A stretch of DNA of 64,000 nt from CAWDZK01 sp963726615. Its GTDB lineage: Bacteria > Actinomycetota > Actinomycetes > JACCUZ01. The notes beneath the pieces are model-generated. The model was given only the letters and a program-made list of their open reading frames with translations. It had not been told where the DNA came from and searched no databases. Location: NCBI GenBank assembly GCA_963726615.1, contig CAVSCX010000010.1, positions 1 to 64,000 on the forward strand. Direction: 5' to 3'. The position numbers were made by a program, and so were the translations under genes. Below are positions 35,141 to 42,834 of this stretch, one piece after another; the first letter of the stretch is position 1; each line of letters begins with the position of its first letter.

Positions 35141-36109
35141 GTGACCGAGCCCGCCCCGGAGGTCGCGCTCGACGCGTACTCACGAGTTGTCGTGTCGGTT
35201 GCCGAGGCTCTGCGCCCACGGGTCGCCGCTCTCGCGGTCGAGGCGGTGCGCCGCGGTGTCCGCGGGGTGAGCGGTGCCGGCTCGGGCGTCGTCTTCACGG
35301 GCGACGGCCACGTCCTGACCAACGCGCACGTCGTCTCCCGGTCGGTCGGCGGGCAGGCCGCCTTCGAGGACGGCACCGGCAGCAGCTTCGAGGTCCTGGG
35401 AGCCGACCCGCTGTCGGACCTGGCGGTGGTGCGCGTCGCCGGGCCGACCCCGCCGCCCGCCGTGCTCGGCGATGCGGCGGACCTGCGGGTGGGGCAGCTG
35501 GTGGTGGCGGTCGGCAACCCGCTCGGGCTGTCCGGCACCGTCACCGCCGGCGTGGTCAGCGCAGTCGGGCGGTCACTGCCGACCCGGGACGGCTCCGCGG
35601 CTCGGGTTGTCGAGGACGTGATCCAGACCGATGCCGCGCTCAACCCGGGCAACTCCGGTGGCGCGCTCGCGACAGCGGACGGCGCGGTGGTGGGGATCAA
35701 CACGGCGGTGGCCGGGTTCGGTGTGGGGCTTGCGGTCCCCATCAACGACACGACCCGTCGTATCGTCGCCGCGCTCATCTCCGACGGCCGGGTCCGGCGG
35801 GCGTATCTAGGACTCGTCATGGCTCCGGCTCCGGTGCCGCCGCGAGTCGCCGAACGCACCGGGCAGCGCACGGCGGTCCGCCTCGCAGACGTCATCGTCG
35901 GCAGCCCGGCGGACCGGGCCGGGCTGCACGCAGGCGACGTGCTGCTCACCGTCTCCGGCGTCCCCGTCACGTCCGCGACCGAGCTGCAGCGGTGGATGTT
36001 CGCCGATGCGATCGGCCGCCCGCTCGCGCTGACCGTGCTGCGCAACGGCGCACTCGTCGACGTGATTGCCGAGCCGGTCGAGCTGACCGCCGGCCCGCCC
36101 CGGCGCTGA
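35141..36109 (+). CDS. HtrA/DegP-like trypsin-fold serine protease with PDZ domain
   Basis: A 322-residue protease. From the GTG at 35141, preceded by the excellent SD GAGGAGGTGG, the catalytic triad is His63 (TNAHVV), Asp93 (SDLAVV) and Ser172 (GNSGGAL). A PDZ domain occupies about residues 215-310 (SPADRAGLHAGDVLLTVSGVPV). An in-frame GTG at 35105 would add 12 residues. There is no signal peptide or membrane anchor, unlike classical periplasmic HtrA, so it is probably cytoplasmic. It lies 58 nt after tsaE and is likely cotranscribed. Confidence 0.88.
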   Translation: MTEPAPEVALDAYSRVVVSVAEALRPRVAALAVEAVRRGVRGVSGAGSGVVFTGDGHVLTNAHVVSRSVGGQAAFEDGTGSSFEVLGADPLSDLAVVRVAGPTPPPAVLGDAADLRVGQLVVAVGNPLGLSGTVTAGVVSAVGRSLPTRDGSAARVVEDVIQTDAALNPGNSGGALATADGAVVGINTAVAGFGVGLAVPINDTTRRIVAALISDGRVRRAYLGLVMAPAPVPPRVAERTGQRTAVRLADVIVGSPADRAGLHAGDVLLTVSGVPVTSATELQRWMFADAIGRPLALTVLRNGALVDVIAEPVELTAGPPRR

Positions 36110-36149
36110 CCTGGCTGCGCCTGCCCCCGGCCGCGCCGGCCCGGAGCAC

Positions 36150-36938
36150 TCACTCGAGGTCGGCTGCCAGGTCCTCGACGTAGAGCGCGAAGGCTCGTGC
36201 CTGCTCCATGCTGCCGGGACGCGGCGGGTCGACCGGTTGCCAGGCCAGCCCACGATCCTGGGCCACCTGGGTCAGCAGCCCCGACCACTTCTCGTCCACC
36301 GTCTCGAGTGCCCAGGCCAACGCCGCTGCCTTCGAGGCGACGCGGCCGGTCGTGGCGGTGAACAGAACGCGGCTGCAGGTCTGCACGATGTACTTCTGGG
36401 TCCAGGCGTTGTCCATGTCGGCCCAGCCGGCGATCCCGTCCAGGGTGCCCGGGAGGCTCGCGCGTGCGGCGGCGCGCAGAAGGTCGGCCGGCACCTCGTC
36501 GACGAGAGTCGCGGGCGGTGGACCGTCGACCACGATGCCGTGGTTCCGCAGGATCCACCGCGTGTGCAGCGTGTTGCAGTGCTCGTCCCAGGTCATCTCG
36601 CGGTGGCCCCGGTCGACGAACAGCCACGGGACGCCGACGCCATCGGGTTCGCGGAGTGACGTCGCGTCGGCGTAGGAACCCTCGACGTTCGCGTTCCAGC
36701 TGCCGGGTCGCGTCGGGATCTCCGAGTGCAGGCTGCGCACCATGGCTTCGCGGGCGCCGGAGAGCGGGGTCGTCGCCACCACGATGAAGTCCGCGTCGCT
36801 CTGCGCGTCGCCCGCTCCAAGGGCAAACGAGCCTTGCAGGTAGGTGCCGACGTACGTGTCACCCAGAGCCCTGCGGGCAGCCTTGCTGAGGTCCGCGAGG
36901 ACCACGTCCAAGTCGGGAAAACCCGTCCAGCCGGTCAT
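36150..36938 (-). CDS. Aminoglycoside-nucleotidyltransferase-like protein (DUF4111)
   Basis: A 262-residue protein with an N-terminal nucleotidyltransferase domain: the GSFALGAGDAQSDADFIVV motif (about 36-54) supplies the Gly-Ser and paired Asp for metal and nucleotide binding. The C-terminal helical part resembles the DUF4111 domain of AadA/ANT(3'') proteins (TLHTRWILRNHGIVVDGP). It may adenylylate an aminoglycoside or an unrelated substrate; resistance cannot be inferred. A TAGGTT sequence (36945-36950 on this strand) ends 6 nt before the ATG and there is no SD, suggesting a leaderless transcript. Confidence 0.75.
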   Translation of the reverse strand: MTGWTGFPDLDVVLADLSKAARRALGDTYVGTYLQGSFALGAGDAQSDADFIVVATTPLSGAREAMVRSLHSEIPTRPGSWNANVEGSYADATSLREPDGVGVPWLFVDRGHREMTWDEHCNTLHTRWILRNHGIVVDGPPPATLVDEVPADLLRAAARASLPGTLDGIAGWADMDNAWTQKYIVQTCSRVLFTATTGRVASKAAALAWALETVDEKWSGLLTQVAQDRGLAWQPVDPPRPGSMEQARAFALYVEDLAADLE

Positions 36939-37166
36939 GGGCCGAACCTATGGCAGGGCCCGTGCGGGGCGCCCGGGCTTTCCGCTGCTGACCGCGCCAG
37001 AGGGCAGAAGGCGGCCCGTCCAGCGTTGCGGCTGATTCGCCGGGTCCGGCCGGCTGTTGGACGAACCCCTTGGCGGAAAATCGACGGTGTCGGGCCCGGA
37101 CGGGTCTCCCGCCGCGCAGTCGCCACCGTCCACACTCGACCCGACGTCGATCGCGTGGAGGTGCCG

Positions 37167-38048
37167 GTGACCGGGAGTCTCGTGGGGTTCGTCGGGCTGG
37201 GCGTGATGGGTCAGCCGATGGGGCTGAACCTGGCTCGTGCCGGCGTGCCACTGGTGGTGTGGAACCGGACGGCTGCCCGGCTCGAGCCGCTTGTCGCAGC
37301 CGGTGCCGAGGCGGCGTCGTCCGTCGACGACGTTCTCACGCGGGCCTCGACGGTGCTCTTCATGATGGCCAACGGGGACGTGCTCGACGAGGTCCTCGGT
37401 CGGGGGACGCCTGACTTCGACCGCCGGGTCGCACGGCACCTCGTCGTCCACATGGGCACGACGTCCCCGCGGTACTCCCTGTCGCTGGCGGCTGACGTCC
37501 GTGCCGCCGCTGGACGTTACGTCGAGGCGCCGGTGAGCGGGTCGCGGGGCCCGGCGGAGGCGGCCGAGCTGGTCGGGATGCTGGCCGGTGCGCCCGAGGA
37601 CCTCGACGTCGTGCGGCCTCTGGTCGCAGCCACCTGCCGCGAGACCTTTGACTGCGGAGAGGTGCCGGCGGCCCTGATGACCAAGCTGTCGGTGAACCTG
37701 TACCTCATCACCATGGTCGTCGGCCTCGCGGAGTCGGCCCACTTCGCCGAACGGCACGGCGTCGACCTGGCCACGTTCCGAGCGGTCATCGATGCCGGCC
37801 AGATGTCCAGCACCATCTCGCGCGCCAAGCTGCCGATGCTTGTCTCCGGCGAGTTCCCGGTCGCCGCCGCACTCTCGGACGTGCTCATGAACTGCAGGCT
37901 CGTCGCCGACGCGGCCCGTTCCAGCGGCACCGCCGCCCCGTTGATGGCGGCGTCCGAGGAGCTGTTCGCCGAGGCCGAGGCGATGGGCCTCGGCGGTCAG
38001 GACATGGCCGCCGTCGTCCACGCCATCGCGCAGCGGGACCGCCCGTAG
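37167..38048 (+). CDS. NAD(P)-dependent oxidoreductase, 6PGDH/3-hydroxyisobutyrate dehydrogenase-like
   Basis: A 293-residue beta-hydroxyacid dehydrogenase. The N-terminal dinucleotide fold has GFVGLGVMGQPMGLNLARAG. The substrate-binding signature is DAPVSGS-like (VEAPVSGSRGPAEAA), and the catalytic Lys lies in the MTKLSVNLYL helix. The GTG at 37167 has GGAGG 5 nt upstream; earlier in-frame GTGs at 37155 and 37161 are alternatives. The substrate is unknown. It converges on the HNH gene. Confidence 0.85.
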   Translation: MTGSLVGFVGLGVMGQPMGLNLARAGVPLVVWNRTAARLEPLVAAGAEAASSVDDVLTRASTVLFMMANGDVLDEVLGRGTPDFDRRVARHLVVHMGTTSPRYSLSLAADVRAAAGRYVEAPVSGSRGPAEAAELVGMLAGAPEDLDVVRPLVAATCRETFDCGEVPAALMTKLSVNLYLITMVVGLAESAHFAERHGVDLATFRAVIDAGQMSSTISRAKLPMLVSGEFPVAAALSDVLMNCRLVADAARSSGTAAPLMAASEELFAEAEAMGLGGQDMAAVVHAIAQRDRP

Positions 38049-38104
38049 CGGGACTTCTGTTCGTTCTACAACGGGCGATTGGCACCGATCCGGGGGACAC
38101 GAAA

Positions 38105-38161
38105 GACGGCGCAATTGCCTCCAGCGCACTGGTGAAGTACCGATGCAGGCGTTGCGCCGTC
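38105..38161 (+). repeat. Inverted repeat between convergent genes
   Basis: GACGGCGCAA (38105-38114) is the exact reverse complement of 38152-38161, with further partial pairing inside (GCCT/AGGC). It lies in the 213-nt gap between two convergent stops and could serve as a bidirectional terminator. Confidence 0.5.
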
Positions 38162-38261
38162 GTTGGTGTCCAGGGCTCCAGGGTGTGATCCAGAGTGCCG
38201 GATATCCAGCGTGGGCAGGGGCCAGCGCCATGTTCGCGGAGGGGATCGATACGCGGCCGGC

Positions 38262-39590
38262 TCAGTGCCGGCGTCGGCACGTGAGGACGTGGAGCCGGAA
38301 CCGGTGATGCTGTCGCGGCCGCTGCTGGGGATCGATGGTCGGTGGCGGGGTGAGCTGCGGGTAGCCGTTGGCGGCAAGGCTGACCTGCCAGCCTTGCCGG
38401 TGGACCTGTTGGTGGTGGTACGGGCAGAGCAGGGCGGCGTTGGCCAGGTCGGTGGCGCCGCCCGTGGCCCACTCGGTCTGGTGATGCCCGTCGCAATCGG
38501 CTGGTGCCCTGTCGCAGCCGGGGGCGATGCACCCTCGGTCGCGGGTGTCCAGGGCGCGGCGCTGGGCCAAGGCGAACGTGCGGCGGGTACGGCCGAGGTC
38601 AAGGATCTCCGAGGGTCCACCGAGCACGATCGGGGTGATGCCGGCGTCGCAGGACAGTCGGCGCAGCTCAGCAGCGGACAGGGTGCCGCCGGTGTGCAGC
38701 AGCCCCGCGCCGGCGACGGCCGCCTGCAGCGCGGGCAGGGTGGTGGTGACGTTGACGTGCACGGCGATTCTTGCGCCTGGTGCTTCGTTCGACGGGATGA
38801 GGGCGCAGCGCAGGGTGGTGACCAGGTGGTCGCCGCGGCGTTGATCGCGGGGGCGGGTGTCCTCGAACCCGTCGGTGCCGGGGCGCGGTGCGTCGGCCTG
38901 CCGCAGCCACGGGGTGAGGACGGCGGCGTCGACGGGGCGGATGCTGAACCGGCCGGTCACCGACCCGTCCGGGCGGCGCCGGATGGTCAGGGTGCTGGTG
39001 TCGGCGAGCTGGGCGGCTGCTTCTGCGGCGGCCAGGTCGCGCGCGACAGCTTTCTCGTCAGCGGGGTCGTCAGTCGAGGGGCTGCGGGTGAGCTGCTCGA
39101 CCAGCGCGGTCGCGGCGGTGGCAAGGGCCCGCGGTGCCAGCGCCGTGGTCTGGTGGAGCAGGAAGTCCGCTGCCGCCTGTCGGTCCCGCGGGTCGACCTG
39201 CTCAAGGGCGTCGACGGAGTCGAGGGCGGTGGCGACCACCGAGGCCTGTTCCGGCGTCAGCTGACCCCCGGCGAGCGCGTCGTGCACGACCGGCTGGCCG
39301 AGCAGCAGCTCTGCGGTGGCGGTGCGCCGCTTCGCCTCCTGGGTGGAGAGCCGGAACCGGTCCCGCAGCCAGCCCTCGACGCTCAGCGCTTGGGTGCGCT
39401 GCTTGAGGCCACGCAGGTCGGCCTCGTGGACCAGCGCAGCGCGGACCGCGACCAGCCGCGCTTGGGTGCGCTCGAGATCGTCCAGCGCGGTCTCGACCTC
39501 GTCGTCGGTCAGCTGCCACACCGGGCGGGGGTCGGTCAGCGCAGCCGTAGCCGGGGTGGCTCCCGGCACGTCCTGCACTGTCGAACACAT
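38262..39590 (-). CDS. DUF222/13E12-repeat family HNH endonuclease-like protein
   Basis: A 442-residue member of the actinobacterial 13E12 family. The DUF222 region covers about residues 30-300 (ALVHEADLRGLKQRTQALS, GQLTPEQASVV). The C-terminal HNH fold has CIAPGCDRAP, the DGHHQTEWATGG histidines, and CPYHHQQVHRQGW with the zinc Cys pairs. Members are often multicopy, and in mycobacteria several are part of the LexA regulon. Here a perfect SOS box overlaps the ATG, and the frame has no Shine-Dalgarno. Nuclease activity is inferred, not shown. Confidence 0.88.
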   Translation of the reverse strand: MCSTVQDVPGATPATAALTDPRPVWQLTDDEVETALDDLERTQARLVAVRAALVHEADLRGLKQRTQALSVEGWLRDRFRLSTQEAKRRTATAELLLGQPVVHDALAGGQLTPEQASVVATALDSVDALEQVDPRDRQAAADFLLHQTTALAPRALATAATALVEQLTRSPSTDDPADEKAVARDLAAAEAAAQLADTSTLTIRRRPDGSVTGRFSIRPVDAAVLTPWLRQADAPRPGTDGFEDTRPRDQRRGDHLVTTLRCALIPSNEAPGARIAVHVNVTTTLPALQAAVAGAGLLHTGGTLSAAELRRLSCDAGITPIVLGGPSEILDLGRTRRTFALAQRRALDTRDRGCIAPGCDRAPADCDGHHQTEWATGGATDLANAALLCPYHHQQVHRQGWQVSLAANGYPQLTPPPTIDPQQRPRQHHRFRLHVLTCRRRH

Positions 39591-39602
39591 GTTCGAATCC
39601 TA
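39581..39602 (-). promoter_or_regulatory. LexA SOS box and -10 of a leaderless promoter
   Basis: TCGAACACATGTTCGA (39581-39596) is a perfect palindrome matching the actinobacterial/Bacillus LexA box (TCGAAC-N4-GTTCGA). The HNH start codon (39588-39590) lies inside it. On the minus strand TAGGAT (39602 down to 39597) ends exactly 6 nt before the ATG, so transcription would begin at the ATG, and LexA would sit over the start site. A weak TTCCCG is at the -35 position. Confidence 0.85.
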
Positions 39603-39733
39603 TCACTGGGAACCACGAGCGGGAAGCTGAAAACCGTTATGGGGAAAGGGATTTCAGCATCCACTACCTCGGTGGACAGGGAGTCATGCCGGTTGCGCAG
39701 GTCCGCGCTGCGACCGCTGGTTAGCCTTCGGAC

Positions 39734-40375
39734 GTGCTGCTCGCCCTGGACACCGCGACGCCCGCGGTCACGGTCGCCATCGCCGACGGTGAGCGGGTTC
39801 TCGCCGAGCGCACGACGGTCGACGCGCGCCGGCACGGCGAGTTGCTGGCCCCGGCCATCGCGACCGTGATGATGGAGGCCGGGGTCGACCGCACGGCGCT
39901 CACGGCGATCGGGGTCGGTGTCGGCCCGGGTCCGTTCACCGGGCTTCGCGTGGGACTCGTCACCGCGCGCACCCTCGGCGCCGTCCTCGGCATCCCCGTC
40001 CTCGGCGTGTGCACGCTGGACGTGCTCGCCCTCGGCGCGGTGGGCGACGGCGTCGACGGCACCTTCCGGGTGGTCACCGACGCCCGGCGCAAGGAGGTGC
40101 ACTGGGCGTCGTACCGACAAGGAGCGGACGGACCCGAGCGGATCGACGGTCCGTACGTCGCAGCGCCGGGGGTCGCGGCGTGGGACGGCCCGGCTGTCGG
40201 CGCGGGCGCCGAGCTGTACGCCGACGCGTTCCCCGGCCACCGTGCGCCCGTCCACCCCGGTGCCGGCGACCTGGCCCGCTGGATCGCCCGCGCGCTGCCG
40301 ACGGTGGCGCCGGACCCGCTGTACCTGCGAAGGCCGGACGCCGCCGAACCCGGTGCGCGCAAGCCGGTGCTCTGA
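39734..40375 (+). CDS. tsaB: tRNA t6A biosynthesis protein TsaB
   Basis: Scaffold partner of TsaD in t6A synthesis; an ASKHA-fold protein of 213 residues. LALDTATPAVTVAIADG and GVGPGPFTGLRVGL are family motifs. On the plus strand TAGCCT (39722-39727) ends 6 nt before the GTG, suggesting its own leaderless promoter, which would be needed because it is cut off from tsaE. rimI starts 1 nt after its stop. Confidence 0.94.
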   Translation: MLLALDTATPAVTVAIADGERVLAERTTVDARRHGELLAPAIATVMMEAGVDRTALTAIGVGVGPGPFTGLRVGLVTARTLGAVLGIPVLGVCTLDVLALGAVGDGVDGTFRVVTDARRKEVHWASYRQGADGPERIDGPYVAAPGVAAWDGPAVGAGAELYADAFPGHRAPVHPGAGDLARWIARALPTVAPDPLYLRRPDAAEPGARKPVL

Positions 40376-40376
40376 G

Positions 40377-40850
40377 GTGACCCCCACGCTGCGGCGGTTC
40401 CGGTGGTGGGACGTCGAGTCGGCGCACGCGCTGGAGACCAGCCTGTTCCCGGACGCCTGGTCGGTGGAGACGTTCTGGTCCGAGCTCGCCCACGTCCCGG
40501 AGACGCGGCACTACGTCGTCGCCGAGGTGGAAGGAGGGCTGGTCGGCTACGGCGGGCTCTCGGTGGGTGGCGACCAGGCCGACGTGCAGACGATCGCCGT
40601 GTCGCCCGTGGCCCAGGGCAGGGGCATCGGCCGGCAGCTGCTGGACGAGCTGCTGCGCGAGGCGCGCAGTCGCCACGTCACCGACGTGCTCCTCGAGGTG
40701 CGGGCGGAGAACGAGCCCGCCCGGGCCCTCTACCTGAGCGCCGGCTTCGAGCGCATCGCGGTGCGTCGCGGCTACTACCAGCCGGGCGCGACCGACGCGC
40801 TCGTCCTGCGGCTCAGGCTCCGCCGCGAGCGCCATGAGAGCCCGAACTAG
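40377..40850 (+). CDS. rimI: Ribosomal-protein-alanine N-acetyltransferase RimI
   Basis: A 157-residue GNAT that acetylates the N-terminus of S18 and possibly other proteins. Motif A is TIAVSPVAQGRGIGRQLL, with ENEPARALYLSAGF and the YY motif in RRGYYQPGATDAL. The GTG 40377 lies 1 nt after tsaB, the standard tsaB-rimI-tsaD arrangement. Confidence 0.93.
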   Translation: MTPTLRRFRWWDVESAHALETSLFPDAWSVETFWSELAHVPETRHYVVAEVEGGLVGYGGLSVGGDQADVQTIAVSPVAQGRGIGRQLLDELLREARSRHVTDVLLEVRAENEPARALYLSAGFERIAVRRGYYQPGATDALVLRLRLRRERHESPN

Positions 40851-40861
40851 GCTCCGGTCCC

Positions 40862-41761
40862 GTGACCACCCGCATCGCCATCGCGACAGCAGCAGAGTTC
40901 CCCGACCTCGACGAGGACGGGCCCGTCCTGCTGGCCGCGCTCGCCGCGCAGGACATCGCCGCCGAGCCCGCGGTGTGGACCGACGAGGGAGTCGACTGGT
41001 CGTCGTACGAGCTCGTGGTGGTGCGCTCGACGTGGGACTACCACGAGCGGCGGGACGCGTTCGTCGCCTGGGCCCGCCGGGTCGAAGCCGTCACCCGGCT
41101 GGCGAACTCGGCCGACGTCATCGAGTGGAACACCGACAAGACCTATCTGCACACGCTGCAGGAGGCCGGGCTGCCGGTCGTCGCCACCGACTGGCTGCGG
41201 CCCGGCGACGACGTGTCGCTGCCCGGCACCGGCGAGTACGTCGTCAAGCCGGCGATCTCGGCCGGCTCCAGGGACACCAACCGCTACGTCGCCGGTGACC
41301 ACGACGAGCTCGCAGCCGGGCACGCCCGGGGACTGCTCGCGGCCGGCCGGACCGTGATGGTGCAGCCCTATCTCTCCCAGGTGGACACCTACGGGGAGAC
41401 CGCGATGTTCTTCTTCGCCGGCTCGTTCAGCCATGCGGTGCGCAAGGGCCCGCTGCTCACGCCGGCGATGGAGATCGTCGCCGGTGCGTACGCGCCGGAG
41501 ACCATCGAGCCGCGGGAGCCCACCGATGCGGAGCGTGCCGCTGCGGAGCAGGTCCTTGACGCGCTGGCCGCCGTGGCGCCCGCGTCACGCGAGCAGCTGG
41601 TGTACTCCCGCGTCGACCTGGTCCCCGGGTCGGACGGCAGCCCGGTGCTGCTCGAGCTGGAGCTCACCGAGCCGTCGATGTTCCTGACCGACGACGGCAC
41701 CGGGGGCACGGCGTCCGCGGAGCGCTTCGCGACCGCGATCAGGGCGGCGCTGGGTCCATGA
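40862..41761 (+). CDS. ATP-grasp domain protein (DcsG/RimK-like)
   Basis: A 299-residue ATP-grasp ligase-fold protein. The N-terminal Rossmann-like part has SYELVVVRSTWDYHERRDAF. The ATP-grasp core has VVKPAISAGSRDTNRYV, VMVQPYLSQVDTYGETAMFF, KGPLL, and the metal-binding VLLELELTEPSMFL end. It resembles proteins related to DcsG, the cyclo-ligase of cycloserine synthesis, but such homologues are widespread and mostly of unknown substrate. It sits between rimI and tsaD and overlaps tsaD by 4 nt. Confidence 0.82.
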   Translation: MTTRIAIATAAEFPDLDEDGPVLLAALAAQDIAAEPAVWTDEGVDWSSYELVVVRSTWDYHERRDAFVAWARRVEAVTRLANSADVIEWNTDKTYLHTLQEAGLPVVATDWLRPGDDVSLPGTGEYVVKPAISAGSRDTNRYVAGDHDELAAGHARGLLAAGRTVMVQPYLSQVDTYGETAMFFFAGSFSHAVRKGPLLTPAMEIVAGAYAPETIEPREPTDAERAAAEQVLDALAAVAPASREQLVYSRVDLVPGSDGSPVLLELELTEPSMFLTDDGTGGTASAERFATAIRAALGP

Positions 41762-42822
41762 GCGTCCCGACCGTGGCCGTCCAGCCGCTCGTCCTCGGCA
41801 TCGAGACGTCCTGCGACGAGACCGGCGTCGGGCTGGTCCGCGGTCACACGCTGCTCGCCGACGCGGTGGCCAGCAGCGTCGACGAGCACGCGCGGTTCGG
41901 CGGCGTGGTGCCGGAGGTCGCCAGCCGGGCGCACCTCGAGGCGATGGTGCCCATGGTGCAGCGGGCCTGTGAGACGGCGGGAGTGCGGCTTGCCGACGTG
42001 GACGCCGTCGCGGTCACGAGCGGTCCCGGCCTCACCGGGGCCCTGCTCGTGGGGGTCGCCGCTGCCAAGGCGCTGGCGATCGGTCTCGACCGCCCGCTGT
42101 ACGGCGTCAACCACCTCGCCGCGCACGTCGCCGTCGACCAGCTCGAGCACGGCCCGCTGCCGGAGCCGTGCGTCGCACTGCTGGTGTCCGGCGGCCACTC
42201 GTCGCTGTTGATGGTCGGCGACGTCACCCGGGACATCACCCCGCTCGGCGCGACGGTCGACGACGCGGCCGGAGAAGCCTTCGACAAGGTGGCCAGGGTG
42301 CTCGGGCTGCCGTTCCCCGGCGGGCCTCACGTCGACCGCGAGGCCAGGTCCGGCGACCCGGCGTACGTCGCCTTCCCGCGCGGCCTCACCGGCTCTCGCG
42401 ACATGGCCGAGCACCGCTACGACTTCTCGTTCTCCGGGCTGAAGACAGCCGTCGCCCGCTGGGTCGAGACACGGCAGCGCGGCGGCGACCGCGTGCCGGT
42501 CGCCGACGTGGCCGCTGCGTTCCAGGAGGCCGTCGTCGACGTCCTGACCCGGAAGGCGGTGCTCGCCTGCACCGAGCAAGGCGTGGACCATCTCCTCGTG
42601 GGTGGTGGCGTCGCGGCGAACTCGCGGCTGCGCGCGCTGGCGAAGGAGCGGTGCGAGGCGGCGGGCATCGCGCTGCGAGTCCCGCGACCCGGCCTGTGCA
42701 CCGACAACGGGGCGATGGTTGCGGCACTCGGCTCGGCGCTGGTGGCCCGCGGCGCGGCGGCGTCGCCGCTCGACCTCCCGGCCGACTCCTCCATGCCGGT
42801 CGACCTCGTCGTCGCGGGCTGA
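41758..42822 (+). CDS. tsaD: tRNA N6-adenosine threonylcarbamoyltransferase TsaD
   Basis: Transfers the threonylcarbamoyl group to A37 of ANN-decoding tRNAs. The 354-residue Kae1/YgjD protein has VLGIETSCDETGVGLV, the metal-binding HLAAH motif (VNHLAAHVAV), SGGHSSLL and GGGVAANSRLR. ATG 41758 overlaps the ATP-grasp gene. Confidence 0.97.
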   Translation: MSVPTVAVQPLVLGIETSCDETGVGLVRGHTLLADAVASSVDEHARFGGVVPEVASRAHLEAMVPMVQRACETAGVRLADVDAVAVTSGPGLTGALLVGVAAAKALAIGLDRPLYGVNHLAAHVAVDQLEHGPLPEPCVALLVSGGHSSLLMVGDVTRDITPLGATVDDAAGEAFDKVARVLGLPFPGGPHVDREARSGDPAYVAFPRGLTGSRDMAEHRYDFSFSGLKTAVARWVETRQRGGDRVPVADVAAAFQEAVVDVLTRKAVLACTEQGVDHLLVGGGVAANSRLRALAKERCEAAGIALRVPRPGLCTDNGAMVAALGSALVARGAAASPLDLPADSSMPVDLVVAG

Positions 42823-42834
42823 GACGCGGGCACC

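Noticed and set aside
39591..39600. GTTCGAATCC, identical to a tRNA T-loop core
   Set aside because: The flanking bases cannot form a 5-bp T stem, and there is no acceptor or anticodon arm. The sequence is part of the LexA box.
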